A stretch of 64,000 nt of DNA from SZUA-36 sp963749115 (GCA_963749115.1 CAVVLP010000013.1:62001-126000); one strand, 5' to 3'. Positions 52,634 to 62,057 are shown, counted from the stretch's first letter. Made by a program: numbers and translations. Notes: generated from the sequence alone by a model not told the origin.

Positions 52634-53002
52634 TTATAACGATTGAATGTAATCTGTGACCAGCTCGATCTCTTCCTCGGTCAAAATCCGGTTACGGCCA
52701 AATGGCGGCATCCTGGTGTCAGGATTCTTGACCGTCGCATCCCAAATCTGCTCACGCAAAACATCGCGGTCGGGATAGCGTATTTTCATGGCAATCAACG
52801 GCGGTCCGTAGTTGCCGGTCAGTTCACCACCTTCAACGTAATGACAGGCCAGGCAATTGCCTTTGAAACGATTGAATGCAATCGCCTTGCCCTGCTCCAG
52901 GCTGCTCATTCCTTCACTTTCCCCGGCAGCAAAAACCGGGCTACACAATAAGCCGGTGATTACACCGAGCTTTGCCATCAGTAAAACTTTTTTAATTAAC
53001 AT
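52634..53002 (-). CDS. soxX: SoxX, c-type cytochrome
   Basis: Monohaem partner of SoxA, 122 residues. The signal peptide MLIKKVLLMAKLGVITGLLC is followed by the haem motif CLACH in FKGNCLACHYVEGGE and the distal methionine region NPDTRMPPFGRNRILTEEE. It starts 9 bases after soxD and precedes soxY by 26. Confidence 0.94.
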   Translation of the reverse strand: MLIKKVLLMAKLGVITGLLCSPVFAAGESEGMSSLEQGKAIAFNRFKGNCLACHYVEGGELTGNYGPPLIAMKIRYPDRDVLREQIWDATVKNPDTRMPPFGRNRILTEEEIELVTDYIQSL

Positions 53003-53011
53003 GGGTTTTTT

Positions 53012-53902
53012 CTAGTCCTGCGTAGCTTGTTGGATCAGGTAATCTACGGCTGATGCGACTTCCTCATCGCTCAACTGACTTTGCCCGCCTTTTGGCGGCA
53101 TGACACCGATTCCATCGATTGAACTTTTCACCAGCTTATCACGACCCTGTGCGATACGCGGTTGCCCAGGCGGCCTTATCCCCGGTCATCGGTGAACCCG
53201 GCAACACCTGCTTCGTGACACATCAGGCACGCTTGCTGGTAAACCTTCTCACCACCTTCCGCGGACCACTTCAACAACTGCCACGCTCTCTTCTTCCTGC
53301 AATGTTGCTATGGCAGGCTCAGATGTAATTTTAACACTTGCCGGATCCTTGCAGTTTTTCATACAGCCCGTGTTACTGGTGTCCGGTCGGTCATCAAAAA
53401 AGAAACCATCCTTGTTCGGCATTTCAATGGAAGCCAGGTTATCGGCTGTCAATACAAAATCATCTTCAACCAGATCGTTCAAATAAAGAACATAGGCCGT
53501 TATGGCATAGACCTCTTCATCGGTCAGCGATTGTGGTTGTGGGAACGGCATTGAACGGTGGATGTAATCCCACAGTGTGCTCGCATACGGCCAGTAACTG
53601 CCGACGGTTTTTTCCGGTCTTTCATCGGTCAGCGTGCCTTCGCCACCCGACAAAACGGGATAACGTCCAACACCTTCACCAAATGAACCATGACAGGAGG
53701 CACATTTCTCCTCGTACATCATTTCGCCATCTTCGACCGAACCGCTACCGGGCGGCAGACCCTTGCCATCGGGCCGGATATCGATATCCCAGCCGGCGAT
53801 CTCTTCGGCAGTTGCAGGCGTGCCAATACCATAACCACCTACTTCGGCCGGGACAGGCATGGCTGCCAGCAGTGCAACCAATAAGAAAACGACGTAAACC
53901 AC
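53012..53902 (-). pseudogene. soxD: SoxD, dihaem cytochrome of sulfane dehydrogenase, three frameshifts
   Basis: Electron-accepting subunit of SoxCD. The GTG at 53902 opens a signal peptide (VYVVFLLVALLAAMPVPA) and a domain with haem motif CASCH in EEKCASCHGSFGEGVGRYP. A second cytochrome domain follows: LLKWSAEGGEKVYQQACLMC (with CLMCH), GSPMTGDKAAWAT, RIAQGRDKLVKSS and GVMPPKGGQSQLSDEEVAS up to TAG 53012. These pieces lie in successive frames, separated by +1 shifts near 53278, at GGG 53197-53199 (coding strand) and near 53158. Removing one base at each restores a continuous family-like protein of about 295 residues. Three shifts within 125 bases is the densest damage in the window. Confidence 0.85.
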
Positions 53903-55226
53903 TTAGCTAATCTGGACATTGGTCACCGTCCCATCTGCATGTAAACGCCAGGTGTGAATTGCATTCTTGTGATAAATCGAACTGTTACCACGGGCTTCGC
54001 GCAACTGGGTAAAAGTCGGTTGAACATAACCGGTCTCATCGGTGGACCGGCTTTGGATCAAGGCAGGTGAACCATCCCAGGTAAAATCAAGACTGAAACG
54101 GGTCAGCGCCTTGGGCAACACCAGGCCCTTGAGCCGTGCCTGCTTCCAGTTCACACCGCCGTCGAATGAAACATCGACACGTTTGATTTTACCGTTGCCG
54201 GACCAGGCCAGGCCTTCCAGTTCATAACGGCCTTTTTGCTTCAAAGGTTTTTCAGGACACGGGAAGGTGACCACTGAATTACCTTCCTGTATGTAGCTGA
54301 ATTTCCTGGCGCGGCCATCAGCCAGCAAATCGGTGTACTTGGAAGTTTCCTCGCGGTGATACCAGGGTTTGTCACCCACTTCGAGGCGTCGCAACCATTT
54401 CACACTGGTATTACCCTCCCAACCGGGATTGAAAATACGCACCGGGTAACCCTGCTCCGGTCGCAATGGTTCACCATTCTGGGCATAAACGATCAGCGTA
54501 TCATCCAGCGCTTTTTCCATCGGGATACTGCGACTCATATGTGAACCATCCGAGCCTTCGGCCAGTATCCACTTGGCTTCAGGTTTAACCCCTACCTCTT
54601 CCAGCAGGGTGCTCAACAGCACACCGGTCCACTCGCAGCAACTGATCATGCCATGGGTAAACTGCAGGGCATCCATTTGCGCTGCGCGCCATTCCATACC
54701 ACCGTTGGCCGGACACTCAAGAAAATTGATCGCCGTGGTGCTTGGGAAGCGACGCAGGTCATCTATGGTGAAAATCAGGGGTCTCTCGACCAGACCGTGG
54801 AGCATCAACCGGTATTCATCCGGGTTGATGGTCGGCACACCCGCGTGATAACGCTCAAATACGAGTCCACTCGGTGTAATGATGCCGTCAAGTTCAGCCA
54901 GTGGTGTGAAACTGATGGCTGCAATACGGTCCGCCGTCAACCAGGGCACCGTGCGCCGTACGATATCAGCCTCGAAAGGCGAAGGTTGACCATAGGGATT
55001 GGTGATCACACCAGCGCCGAGGGATTTGCTCCACTCCGGCAAGATTCGGAGGCAGGTTATTCTGGGATGCGTGCAAGGTGGAGGCAAACTGCGTACCCGC
55101 AATTGCACCACCTGCGACCATCAGACCTTTCTTCAGAAAATCACGGCGCTTGGCCGGATCAACTTTACTTGCTTCCTGCGTAACCTTTCTCAATACGGCA
55201 GGACCGCTACCGGGTTTTGAAAACAT
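53903..55226 (-). pseudogene. soxC: SoxC, molybdenum sulfane dehydrogenase subunit, frameshifted
   Basis: Sulfite-oxidase-family molybdopterin subunit that oxidises the SoxY-bound sulfane sulfur. The first part has a Tat signal (KRRDFLKKGLMVAGGAIAG) and ends at NNLPPNLA. The second resumes EWSKSLGAGVITNPYGQPS and continues through NFLECPANGGMEWR, which holds the Mo-ligand cysteine, and VKWLRRLEVGDKPWYHREE. An extra G at 55036-55039 separates them. Joined length about 440 (Paracoccus SoxC about 430). It is the first gene of the sox operon and its stop abuts the soxD start. Confidence 0.88.
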
Positions 55227-55359
55227 TTAATTTCCTGATGTGAGATTTATAGACAATAATGTCTTAGAATAGTGTATATTAGAAAATCTTAACATAAAAA
55301 ACAACTCTTGGTAAAACTGAAATTTTAATTAATACAAACTTAACGTTTGCTTAAATTTG

Positions 55360-56296
55360 ATGAAATTCCGACTGTCAATTCTGATCGCCCTGCTTTGCAA
55401 CGCAACCGTTGACACACTGGCCAACGAGAGCCCTGCCGCTTGCGCCAATTCTGATGAACCCATGCTGCAGGTGCTGGGCTCAGGCGGTCCCATCGCAGAT
55501 GATGGACGGGCATCAACCGGTTATTTAATCTGGATCGATGGCAAGTCACGATTTCTTATAGATGCGGGTGGTGGGATCTTCTTGCGCTTTGGTGAAGCCG
55601 GTGCCCGCTTCGATGATCTCAACCACATCGCTATCAGTCACTTTCACACCGATCATTCCACCGACCTGTCAGCTCTGCTGAAATCAGGTTATTTTTCAAA
55701 CCGTACCCGCAAGTTGACCATAAGTGGTCCCGCTGCCGGCGGGGATTATCCCGGCTACCGATGACTATCTTAAGAGGCTATTGGATCAGGATAATGGTGT
55801 CTATGCCTACCTGGGTGGTTATCTCGACGGTAGTGCCGGACTGGTTGAACTGGAGCCAATCGTGATTGATCAAAAGCTCAAGAAATCGAGCAAGGTCTAT
55901 GAGAATCAGGACGCCGACATTGAAATGGTTGCACTTGGTGTTCCACATGGTCCGGTTCCTGCGCTGGCATATCGAGTCAGGATCGGTCAGCAAAGTATCG
56001 TCTTTTCAGGTGACCAGAATGGTAACTCTGATGAGTTTATTGAGTTTGCACGTGGTACCGATGTGCTTGTCATGCATATGCCGGTTCCCGAAAATGTCGG
56101 TGGGGTTGGCAGGAAATTACACGCACCACCGAGTCTTATTGGTAAGATAGCTGCCGAAACGGGCGCCGGTAAGTTAGTATTGAGTCACTTTATGGCACGT
56201 AGCCTTGAAAACAAGGAAGAAAACCTGCAACAAATTCAATCCCGTTTTAGCGGAACACTGGTGAGCGCAGTCGATTTGGAATGCGTTGGCTTTTGA
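55360..56296 (+). pseudogene. Exported metallo-beta-lactamase-fold hydrolase, frameshifted
   Basis: A probable periplasmic metallo-hydrolase. The signal peptide MKFRLSILIALLCNATVDTLA is followed by LQVLGSGGPIADDGRASTGY, FLIDAGGG and the metal motif SHFHTDHSTDL. The frame breaks at CCC 55750-55752 (one extra C); corrected it reads GGDYPATDDYLKRLLDQDNG and continues to VPHGPVPALAYRVRI, FSGDQNG and LSHFMARS. It resembles the lactonase/tRNase Z-type group; substrate unknown. It is divergent from soxC, sharing a 133-base gap, and precedes an ArsR-type regulator, so it may belong to the sulfur regulon. Confidence 0.78.
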
Positions 56297-56345
56297 TATT
56301 CGAATTTATTAATATTTTGAAAAAATAAGCAAGGATACTGTGCAG

Positions 56346-56675
56346 ATGGAACACAACGCAGAAATAGACTTGAATCAAATGGCCCAGTCGGCCACCCGCG
56401 CCAGCGCCCTGATGAAAACACTCGGTCACAAAGACCGCCTGATGATACTGTGCCACCTCGCAGCCGGTGAAAAATCGGTTGGCCAGATAGCCGATTTGCT
56501 CGAAATCCCCCAGTCTCCATTGTCTCAACACCTATCGAGAATGCGTAAGGAAGGCCTCGTAGACACACGCAGGGAAGCACAGACAATTTTTTATTCACTC
56601 AAAAGCGGTGAGGCCTCAAAAATCGTTGAAGTGCTCTATGAGTTGTATTGTGCACCCGAGGGTTGCTCCCTCTGA
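56346..56675 (+). CDS. ArsR-family regulator, BigR/SqrR-like
   Basis: A 109-residue winged-helix repressor. The recognition helix is in IPQSPLSQHLSRMRKEGLVD and the wing in TRREAQTIFYSLKS. Two cysteines, in LMILCHLAAGE and YELYCAPEGC, sit where BigR and SqrR form a persulfide-sensing di- or tetrasulfide link. This suggests control of sulfide and sox genes by reactive sulfur, which is an inference from those cysteines and the genomic position. Confidence 0.85.
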   Translation: MEHNAEIDLNQMAQSATRASALMKTLGHKDRLMILCHLAAGEKSVGQIADLLEIPQSPLSQHLSRMRKEGLVDTRREAQTIFYSLKSGEASKIVEVLYELYCAPEGCSL

Positions 56676-56741
56676 AAAATTGACCAGATTTCATGACTCA
56701 GGTCAATAAACAACGCTTCAAACACCCAAAGTAGCTTGATT

Positions 56742-56761
56742 TATAAGTACAAATACTTATA
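56742..56761. promoter_or_regulatory. Perfect 8-bp inverted repeat, candidate operator
   Basis: TATAAGTA at 56742-56749 and TACTTATA at 56754-56761 are exact reverse complements with a CAAA spacer, in the gap between the ArsR-type gene and the FadL-type gene. It is symmetric and AT-rich like ArsR-family sites. It could serve the FadL-type promoter. Confidence 0.4.
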
Positions 56762-56867
56762 GTGGACTCGCTTACATTAATTTAACGTAATTTAAACAAA
56801 CGTTGTGTACGAGGGTGCTCATACACAACTTGATTTTCACTTCTCTAAATCATAAAGGAGCGCTAAA

Positions 56868-58256
56868 ATGCAGCTCAAACAACAAACCCGGCTAGCTACA
56901 GCCATCATTACTTTACTTCTCACGACACCATTGTGGGCGACCAACGGTTATTTTACCCATGGTACCGGCGCTAAAAACAAAGGTATGGCAGGCGCAGGCC
57001 TGGCGATGCCGGAAGACGCCATTTCGGTAGCGAATAATCCGGCCGCGGCACTATCTAATACCGGTAAATATGATTTGGGTATTGCCGTATTCAGCCCCTC
57101 TCGTCATTACAAAACCACTGACAGTATTTACAATGGCCAAGGCGGTACATTTACCATCGGCCCCAATGATATCGACAGTGACAATAAGTATTTTTTCATA
57201 CCCAGTATGGCAGGCAGTTGGGCGATCAATGACCAAAGCGCCTGGGCGGCATCTTTTTATGGCAAGGGCGGCATGAATACAACATGGAACGGCGGCACAG
57301 CCACTTTTGACCCGGATGGACCCGGACCTGCTCCCGTTATGACCTTACCCGGAACCTATGGTGGCGGGATTGTGGGTGGCAAAGGCGCTGCCGGTGTAGA
57401 TTTGAGCCAGGCCTACCTGGAACTGACCTATGCACGCAGCATCGGTGAAAAATTCACCTGGGGTATCTCGGCAGTTGGTGTCATGCAGGTGTTTGCGGCC
57501 AGGGGCTTGGCTGCTTTTGGCGGTTATACCGAAACATTCGCTCTGAGTGGCGGGACGGTAATGCCACAGAACCTGACCAACAATGGTCACGACCAATCCT
57601 ATGGCCTGGGTGCCAAACTGGGCCTGTTGTGGGACTGGACCGACAGCGTTGCCTTTGCCGCTTCCTACCAGTTCAAGATTGGCATGAGCAAATTTGACGA
57701 TTATTCAGATCTGTTTGCCGACAGCGGTAACTTGGATATTCCAGCCAGCCTGAAAGTCGGTCTCACCGTTCGTCCGACAGATAGCTTCGCGCTGAGTTTT
57801 GATATTGGAAAAATCTGGTACAGCGACGTCGTTTCGGTTGGTAACGCATTTGAAAACCTGTTCTCCTGCCCAACCGCGAACCCAATGGCCACAGATCCAT
57901 CCTACTGCCTCGGCGGTAAAAAGGGTGCAGGTTTTGGATGGGATGACATGATGATCTATAAGATCGGTGGACAGTGGAACACCAGTGGCCCCTGGACGTG
58001 GCGTGCTGGCTTCAGCCATGGCAAACAACCCATTGATTCATCAGAGGTACTGTTTAACATCCTCGCACCTGGCGTCATCGAGGATCACCTGACCTTTGGT
58101 TTCACCCGTGAGCTTGAATCAGGTAATGAGATCAACATGGCCTTCATGTACGGATTTAATAAAAAGGTCACCGGTCCTAACCCCCTGGATCCCTCCCAGA
58201 ACATTTCGTTTGATATGGATCAATGGGAACTTGAATTCAGCTTCGGCTGGCGTTAA
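56868..58256 (+). CDS. FadL/OmpP1/TodX-family outer-membrane transporter
   Basis: A 462-residue beta-barrel with a signal peptide ending near LWA and the family start NGYFTHGTGAKNKGMAGAGL, which includes the plug region. The last residues, WELEFSFGWR, form a typical C-terminal barrel strand. Members take up long-chain fatty acids or aromatic hydrocarbons. A strong ribosome-binding site (AAAGGAGCG) and a terminator behind it mark a separate transcript. The substrate here is unknown; aromatics would fit the paa genes. Confidence 0.9.
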   Translation: MQLKQQTRLATAIITLLLTTPLWATNGYFTHGTGAKNKGMAGAGLAMPEDAISVANNPAAALSNTGKYDLGIAVFSPSRHYKTTDSIYNGQGGTFTIGPNDIDSDNKYFFIPSMAGSWAINDQSAWAASFYGKGGMNTTWNGGTATFDPDGPGPAPVMTLPGTYGGGIVGGKGAAGVDLSQAYLELTYARSIGEKFTWGISAVGVMQVFAARGLAAFGGYTETFALSGGTVMPQNLTNNGHDQSYGLGAKLGLLWDWTDSVAFAASYQFKIGMSKFDDYSDLFADSGNLDIPASLKVGLTVRPTDSFALSFDIGKIWYSDVVSVGNAFENLFSCPTANPMATDPSYCLGGKKGAGFGWDDMMIYKIGGQWNTSGPWTWRAGFSHGKQPIDSSEVLFNILAPGVIEDHLTFGFTRELESGNEINMAFMYGFNKKVTGPNPLDPSQNISFDMDQWELEFSFGWR

Positions 58257-58269
58257 TTCTTAAAGCTTT

Positions 58270-58293
58270 ACCCCGGGCCGCCTGGCCCGGGGT
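58270..58293. terminator. GC-rich hairpin between the FadL-type and SoxW-like genes
   Basis: ACCCCGGGCC and GGCCCGGGGT form a perfect 10-bp stem with a GCCT loop, followed by GTTATC. It lies between two convergent genes and can work in both directions. The T-tract is weak. Confidence 0.7.
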
Positions 58294-58314
58294 GTTATCT
58301 CACTCAAGCAAGCT

Positions 58315-58827
58315 TCAGTTCTTTGGAGCCTCTTCACGTAAAACCAGCAAGGCCGCATCAATCGATTTTTGCAAATAGTGGCCATAGAGTTCCAGGTTGG
58401 AAATTCCTATGATCCGCTTGCCTACTTCATGACCTTCAGAATCCAGAAATAGCAGGGTTGGCGTGATCGCTGCCTTGTAAGAATCACCAAAAGCCTGTGC
58501 CGTTACCTGGTGACTTCCAAAACCCATGAAGGGGTCAACACGGTCCAGGCTGACTTCAATCAAAATCGCCCTGTCCTCAAACTTACCGGCTGCAAGCATC
58601 GGCTCCAATATCTTGTCACGTAAGGTGCGGCAGTACGGACAGGCATCGCGGGAGACAAAAACAACGGCAGGGATGCGCTGCTGAAGTGACATACGTCCGA
58701 TTTCGCCAAGATTCTCTGCCTGTGGAATTTCACTCTCACCAGCGAACAAGGACTGCGGGCCGATGAACACCAACAGTGAAACCAGCGCGGTTCGTAAATG
58801 CCTGCCGGCCACCGGTTTCAGAAACAT
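58315..58827 (-). CDS. SoxW-like thioredoxin-fold protein
   Basis: A 170-residue exported thioredoxin-fold protein. The signal peptide is followed by the redox motif CPYC in VVFVSRDACPYCRTLRDK, with the cis-proline region AAITPTLLFLDSEG. SoxW-type thioredoxins keep SoxYZ and related proteins reduced in the periplasm. ATG at 58827 is preferred over TTG one codon upstream. The DUF302 gene is 14 bases upstream, so the two are probably co-transcribed. Confidence 0.82.
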   Translation of the reverse strand: MFLKPVAGRHLRTALVSLLVFIGPQSLFAGESEIPQAENLGEIGRMSLQQRIPAVVFVSRDACPYCRTLRDKILEPMLAAGKFEDRAILIEVSLDRVDPFMGFGSHQVTAQAFGDSYKAAITPTLLFLDSEGHEVGKRIIGISNLELYGHYLQKSIDAALLVLREEAPKN

Positions 58828-58841
58828 CAAAATACTAAGGG

Positions 58842-59231
58842 TTAGAGAGCCGCCAGAACGGCCTCGAGTTTGTGCTTGACCTGCCCGGCCAGCGGGTCGA
58901 CCCGGGGATCATCAACGAGTCCCAGCACAGCACCCGGATCCATAAACTCGACATGCACCTGACCTTCCTCGTCCTCGCGTACGAGCACGTTACACGGAAG
59001 CAATAAACCGATATCGGGAACGGCAGAAATGGCCTGGTTGGCCAGACCCGGGTTACACGCACCCAGGATACGGTAGCCTGGCATATCCACGTCCAGTTTT
59101 GCTTTTAGCGTTGCCTGTACATCGATAACCGTCAGAACACCGAAACCCTCTTTGGCTAACTCTTCCGTCACCTGCTGCACTGCTTCGTCAAAACCCACAT
59201 TGACTATCTTTCCAAAGCCGAAGTTACTCAT
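58842..59231 (-). CDS. DUF302-domain protein
   Basis: A 129-residue protein of the DUF302 family, starting MSNFGFGKIVNVGFDEAVQQ. GYRILGACNPGLANQAI and the cysteine in GLLLPCNVLVRED are family-typical. The function is not known; members often accompany sulfur or redox genes. It is upstream of the SoxW-like gene on the same strand. Confidence 0.88.
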   Translation of the reverse strand: MSNFGFGKIVNVGFDEAVQQVTEELAKEGFGVLTVIDVQATLKAKLDVDMPGYRILGACNPGLANQAISAVPDIGLLLPCNVLVREDEEGQVHVEFMDPGAVLGLVDDPRVDPLAGQVKHKLEAVLAAL

Positions 59232-59324
59232 TGCTTATCAAACCTCCAAAACAAAATCGCGAAAAAATCTTTAACACCCAGATTCTCTGACATCAAAACT
59301 TCCAAAAAGACCTGACCTTACAAT

Positions 59325-60011
59325 TCAGAACATCAACCCCAGTTCAATCACCGCCGTATCCAGATTGATGGAACCGTTCTCGGCGCTGAGGAACTCACGG
59401 ACATATGAAGCTTTTGTGAACAACATGTTGTTAATATCCCAACGCAGACCTGCACCCAGGTTATAGGTAAATTGCGATGTATCGTAAGTCTTCCAGTCAG
59501 CAACACAAATGTAACCCCACCAGGGGTCCCACCAGCAACCTAACCCGGGTGGCGCACTGGGAACATTGGAGTCCAGCTTGGTCCAGCCTAAACCGGCAAC
59601 GACAAATGGCGTAAATGCCTTTCTGCTGAAGTTGTAGGTCACATTGAACTGGTGTGTGCGTTTTGACATCTTGTGTTCAATCGTACGCGGAACCTCAGGC
59701 GAACCCTCTTCCGGCACAACCAGCGCCTCATACTTGGGACTGGTGGACAGATACCGGTATGACAGGTTCCACTTATCGGTCCAGTTCCAGGCAACACTGA
59801 GACCCCATCCCATCGTGCTATCCACACTTAACTCTGAACCGCCTTCATAGCTTTCATCCAAACCGGTCTGGTAAGCCAGGATGACACTACCTTCCCAGCG
59901 ACCATCGCGCGAACCCGCCTCAGATTGTTTTTTCCTCGGGTGGTCATATTGCGCCAGTACCGATGCACTCATGACAATGAGTAGCGCAAATAGAGAAATT
60001 CGTCTTAGCAT
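59325..60011 (-). CDS. Outer-membrane beta-barrel protein
   Basis: A 228-residue protein with a signal peptide (MLRRISLFALLIVMSASVLA) and alternating-hydrophobic strands ending in the aromatic TAVIELGLMF. YNFSRKAFTPFVVAGLGWTK and LGAGLRWDINNMLFTKASY resemble OmpA/OmpW-like barrels. Two cysteines in GLGCWWDPWWGYICVADW may form a loop disulfide. The family assignment is approximate; the upstream open frame to 60071 is not signal-like. Confidence 0.75.
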   Translation of the reverse strand: MLRRISLFALLIVMSASVLAQYDHPRKKQSEAGSRDGRWEGSVILAYQTGLDESYEGGSELSVDSTMGWGLSVAWNWTDKWNLSYRYLSTSPKYEALVVPEEGSPEVPRTIEHKMSKRTHQFNVTYNFSRKAFTPFVVAGLGWTKLDSNVPSAPPGLGCWWDPWWGYICVADWKTYDTSQFTYNLGAGLRWDINNMLFTKASYVREFLSAENGSINLDTAVIELGLMF

Positions 60012-60332
60012 ATTGAATATCCTGATAAATATATCTATTTTGGTTTGCCAGAACCACAAGCAGCCAATCATTGTTAAGGCTTAGCCGAAGCCGACAGGTC
60101 CAAACTGCGGCCACCTTATCAACAATATGCAAAAGGTTCAATTTCGCAGTTTGCGGGTACGACTTCAAAGCCCAAACATCACACAACTGATTGTGGTTTC
60201 GAATTGTAACGGAAGCAACAAAACATGTGTGATGAACCGCGTAAATTTAGTATCCTTGGAGTTTAGCCTGCCGTAACTCGCAGGGCCTCAAAAACCCGGT
60301 CACCGACCACCAAAGAAAGGAAAACGGGCACA
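60012..60332. other. Intergenic region between the barrel gene and fdxA
   Basis: About 320 bases between divergent genes, expected to hold both promoters. I see no clear sigma-70 pair, operator or RNA gene in it. Confidence 0.4.
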
Positions 60333-60656
60333 ATGACCTTTGTTGTTACTGAAAACTGCATCAAGTGTAAATATATGGACTGTATTGAAGTTTGTCCGGT
60401 TGACTGTTTCCACGAAGGGCCAAACTTCCTGACAATTGATCCGGAAGAGTGTATTGATTGTACGCTTTGTGAACCGGAATGCCCGGCTGAAGCCATTTTC
60501 CCGGAAGACGATTTGCCGGATGGTCAGGAACAATTCATAGAACTCAATGCCGAACTGTCATTGATCTGGCCGGTCATCACCGAAGCCAAAACACCACCGG
60601 AAGATGCAGCCGAGTGGGATGGCAAACCGGATAAATTAAAATTGCTCGAACGCTAG
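60333..60656 (+). CDS. fdxA: FdxA, seven-iron ferredoxin
   Basis: A 107-residue ferredoxin of the Azotobacter FdI type with one [3Fe-4S] and one [4Fe-4S] cluster. The motifs are CIKCKYMDCIEVCPVDC near the start and CIDCTLCEPECP around residue 40. The long C-terminal part (ELSLIWPVITEAKTP) is typical. It is widely conserved as a housekeeping electron carrier. An AAAGGAAAA-like sequence lies before the ATG. Confidence 0.95.
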   Translation: MTFVVTENCIKCKYMDCIEVCPVDCFHEGPNFLTIDPEECIDCTLCEPECPAEAIFPEDDLPDGQEQFIELNAELSLIWPVITEAKTPPEDAAEWDGKPDKLKLLER

Positions 60657-60711
60657 AATTACCTGGACCAATTAGGTGGGCCCACGCCGGATTTAGCCTG
60701 GGTTATCCCTC

Positions 60712-61339
60712 CTAACCCAAACGTTCCATGAAAATTCCCAATATGTGCTCGGAACCCGCGGTATCAACGGCTTCGCCAGTGCCGAATAGCAGGTATACAC
60801 GTGTATTCTGCCCGTCGGGTTTAAGACTGGTCATAAAGGTTCCCGAGAAGTCAATATACTCGGGTCTGTCACGCCAGAATGCCATGCGTCCAAAAAAACC
60901 TTCATTATTCGACTCTGGCGGTTTCTGGGTGTAATGGAACTTATGAGCACCTGAATGCATCCATCTTTAGCATGGTCATTCCAGAGTTTTCAATCGCATA
61001 ACGGAGTCTGTTGGCAACACTGTCCGGCGTGTCCTTGACCATCAGGTAGGCGCCTTGTGCCGACCAGGCAATATAAGCATTCGCATCCTGTTTGCCTGCG
61101 GTACTTACCACGCGTGGTGGCGCTGGCTCCAGTTCATCACCTGCCGGCAATCTCATTTCCGGCACAGAAATTATGGTGGGTGAAGGCCCCGTGGGGTTGT
61201 CCAGACCGGGTGGAATTTTTAATGGTGGCACCTCGACGCTTGCAAGGTATTCCGGTTCTTTATTACCAAATGAGCTACATCCAGAAAAAACTGCAATCAA
61301 AATTAACGCCATTGCAGTCCGGCAAAAGGAAATCATCAT
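60712..61339 (-). pseudogene. bamC: BamC-like (NlpB/DapX) lipoprotein, frameshifted
   Basis: Lipoprotein resembling BamC of the outer-membrane protein assembly machine. The lipobox FSGC (Cys21 of MMISFCRTAMALILIAVFSGC) is followed by SVEVPPLKIPPGLDNP, like the BamC N-terminus that binds BamD. A helix-grip domain starts at ANAYIAWSAQGAYLMVK. The frame breaks at 60954-60955 (one extra base): corrected it reads MDA-SGAHKFHYTQKPPESN and continues through GFFGRMAFWRDRPEYI to the end at ILGIFMERLG. At about 209 residues it is shorter than E. coli BamC (344) and would have one helix-grip domain. Confidence 0.72.
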
Positions 61340-61447
61340 GTTTTTTTAATTCCGGTCAATTCAGGTCAGCCCGTTTGTTTGAAGTTCAGTATGTCTGTAA
61401 ATGGCGCAACTTGTCATCAATTTCAACCGTTGCCTGCCATTTCATGC

Positions 61448-61467
61448 CGTATGCTCACCCGCATACG
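61448..61467. other. 7-bp hairpin upstream of bcp
   Basis: CGTATGC and GCATACG pair around a 6-base loop in the 250-base gap between the divergent BamC-like and bcp genes. There is no T-tract. It could be an operator or a small repeat; no match elsewhere is obvious. Confidence 0.3.
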
Positions 61468-61592
61468 TCGAGCTTCGCGCAATAGTACTTGCGGACCTCT
61501 TGGCTGACAAGTATCCTGCCTTCAAGAGTCGGCGATCGGAGTCTGTAACCGGTCACTGTTTGCGGTGAATCTGTAACTCAATTGGAGCGTTT

Positions 61593-62057
61593 ATGGTCAG
61601 CGTAGGAAAGCGCGTAGAAAACTTCACCCTTCCCGCCACCGGCGATCAAAATCTGTCATTAAGCGACTTCAGTGGCCGCAGTCTCATCATTTACTTTTAC
61701 CCCAAGGACAATACTCCGGGATGCACCCGTGAAGGTCAGGATTTTCGTGATCTTTATCCGCAGTTTACCAAAGCCGGCGCAGACATTCTCGGTGTCTCCA
61801 GGGATTCAGTCAGAACCCATGAAAACTACAGGAACAAACATCAATTTCCGTTTCACCTATTGTCAGATGGCGATGAACTGCTGTGTAAACAGTTCGATGT
61901 AATACACGAGAAAAAACTGTATGGCCGTACCTATATGGGTATAGAACGCAGCACTTTTTTGATAGATCCCAATGGGATACTAATACAGGAATGGCGAAAA
62001 GTACGGGTGCCGGATCATGCCCAGACCGTGCTTGATGCACTTAAAGCCGGCACGTGA
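61593..62057 (+). CDS. bcp: Bcp/PrxQ-type peroxiredoxin (1-Cys)
   Basis: Thiol peroxidase that reduces H2O2 and organic peroxides. The peroxidatic cysteine is in YPKDNTPGCTREGQDFRDL at about residue 46. The resolving cysteine five residues later in E. coli Bcp is absent (G-Q-D here); another cysteine is at LLCKQFD. The 154 residues match. RTYMGIERSTFLIDPNG is the usual later motif. It precedes phoH by 57 bases. Confidence 0.92.
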   Translation: MVSVGKRVENFTLPATGDQNLSLSDFSGRSLIIYFYPKDNTPGCTREGQDFRDLYPQFTKAGADILGVSRDSVRTHENYRNKHQFPFHLLSDGDELLCKQFDVIHEKKLYGRTYMGIERSTFLIDPNGILIQEWRKVRVPDHAQTVLDALKAGT

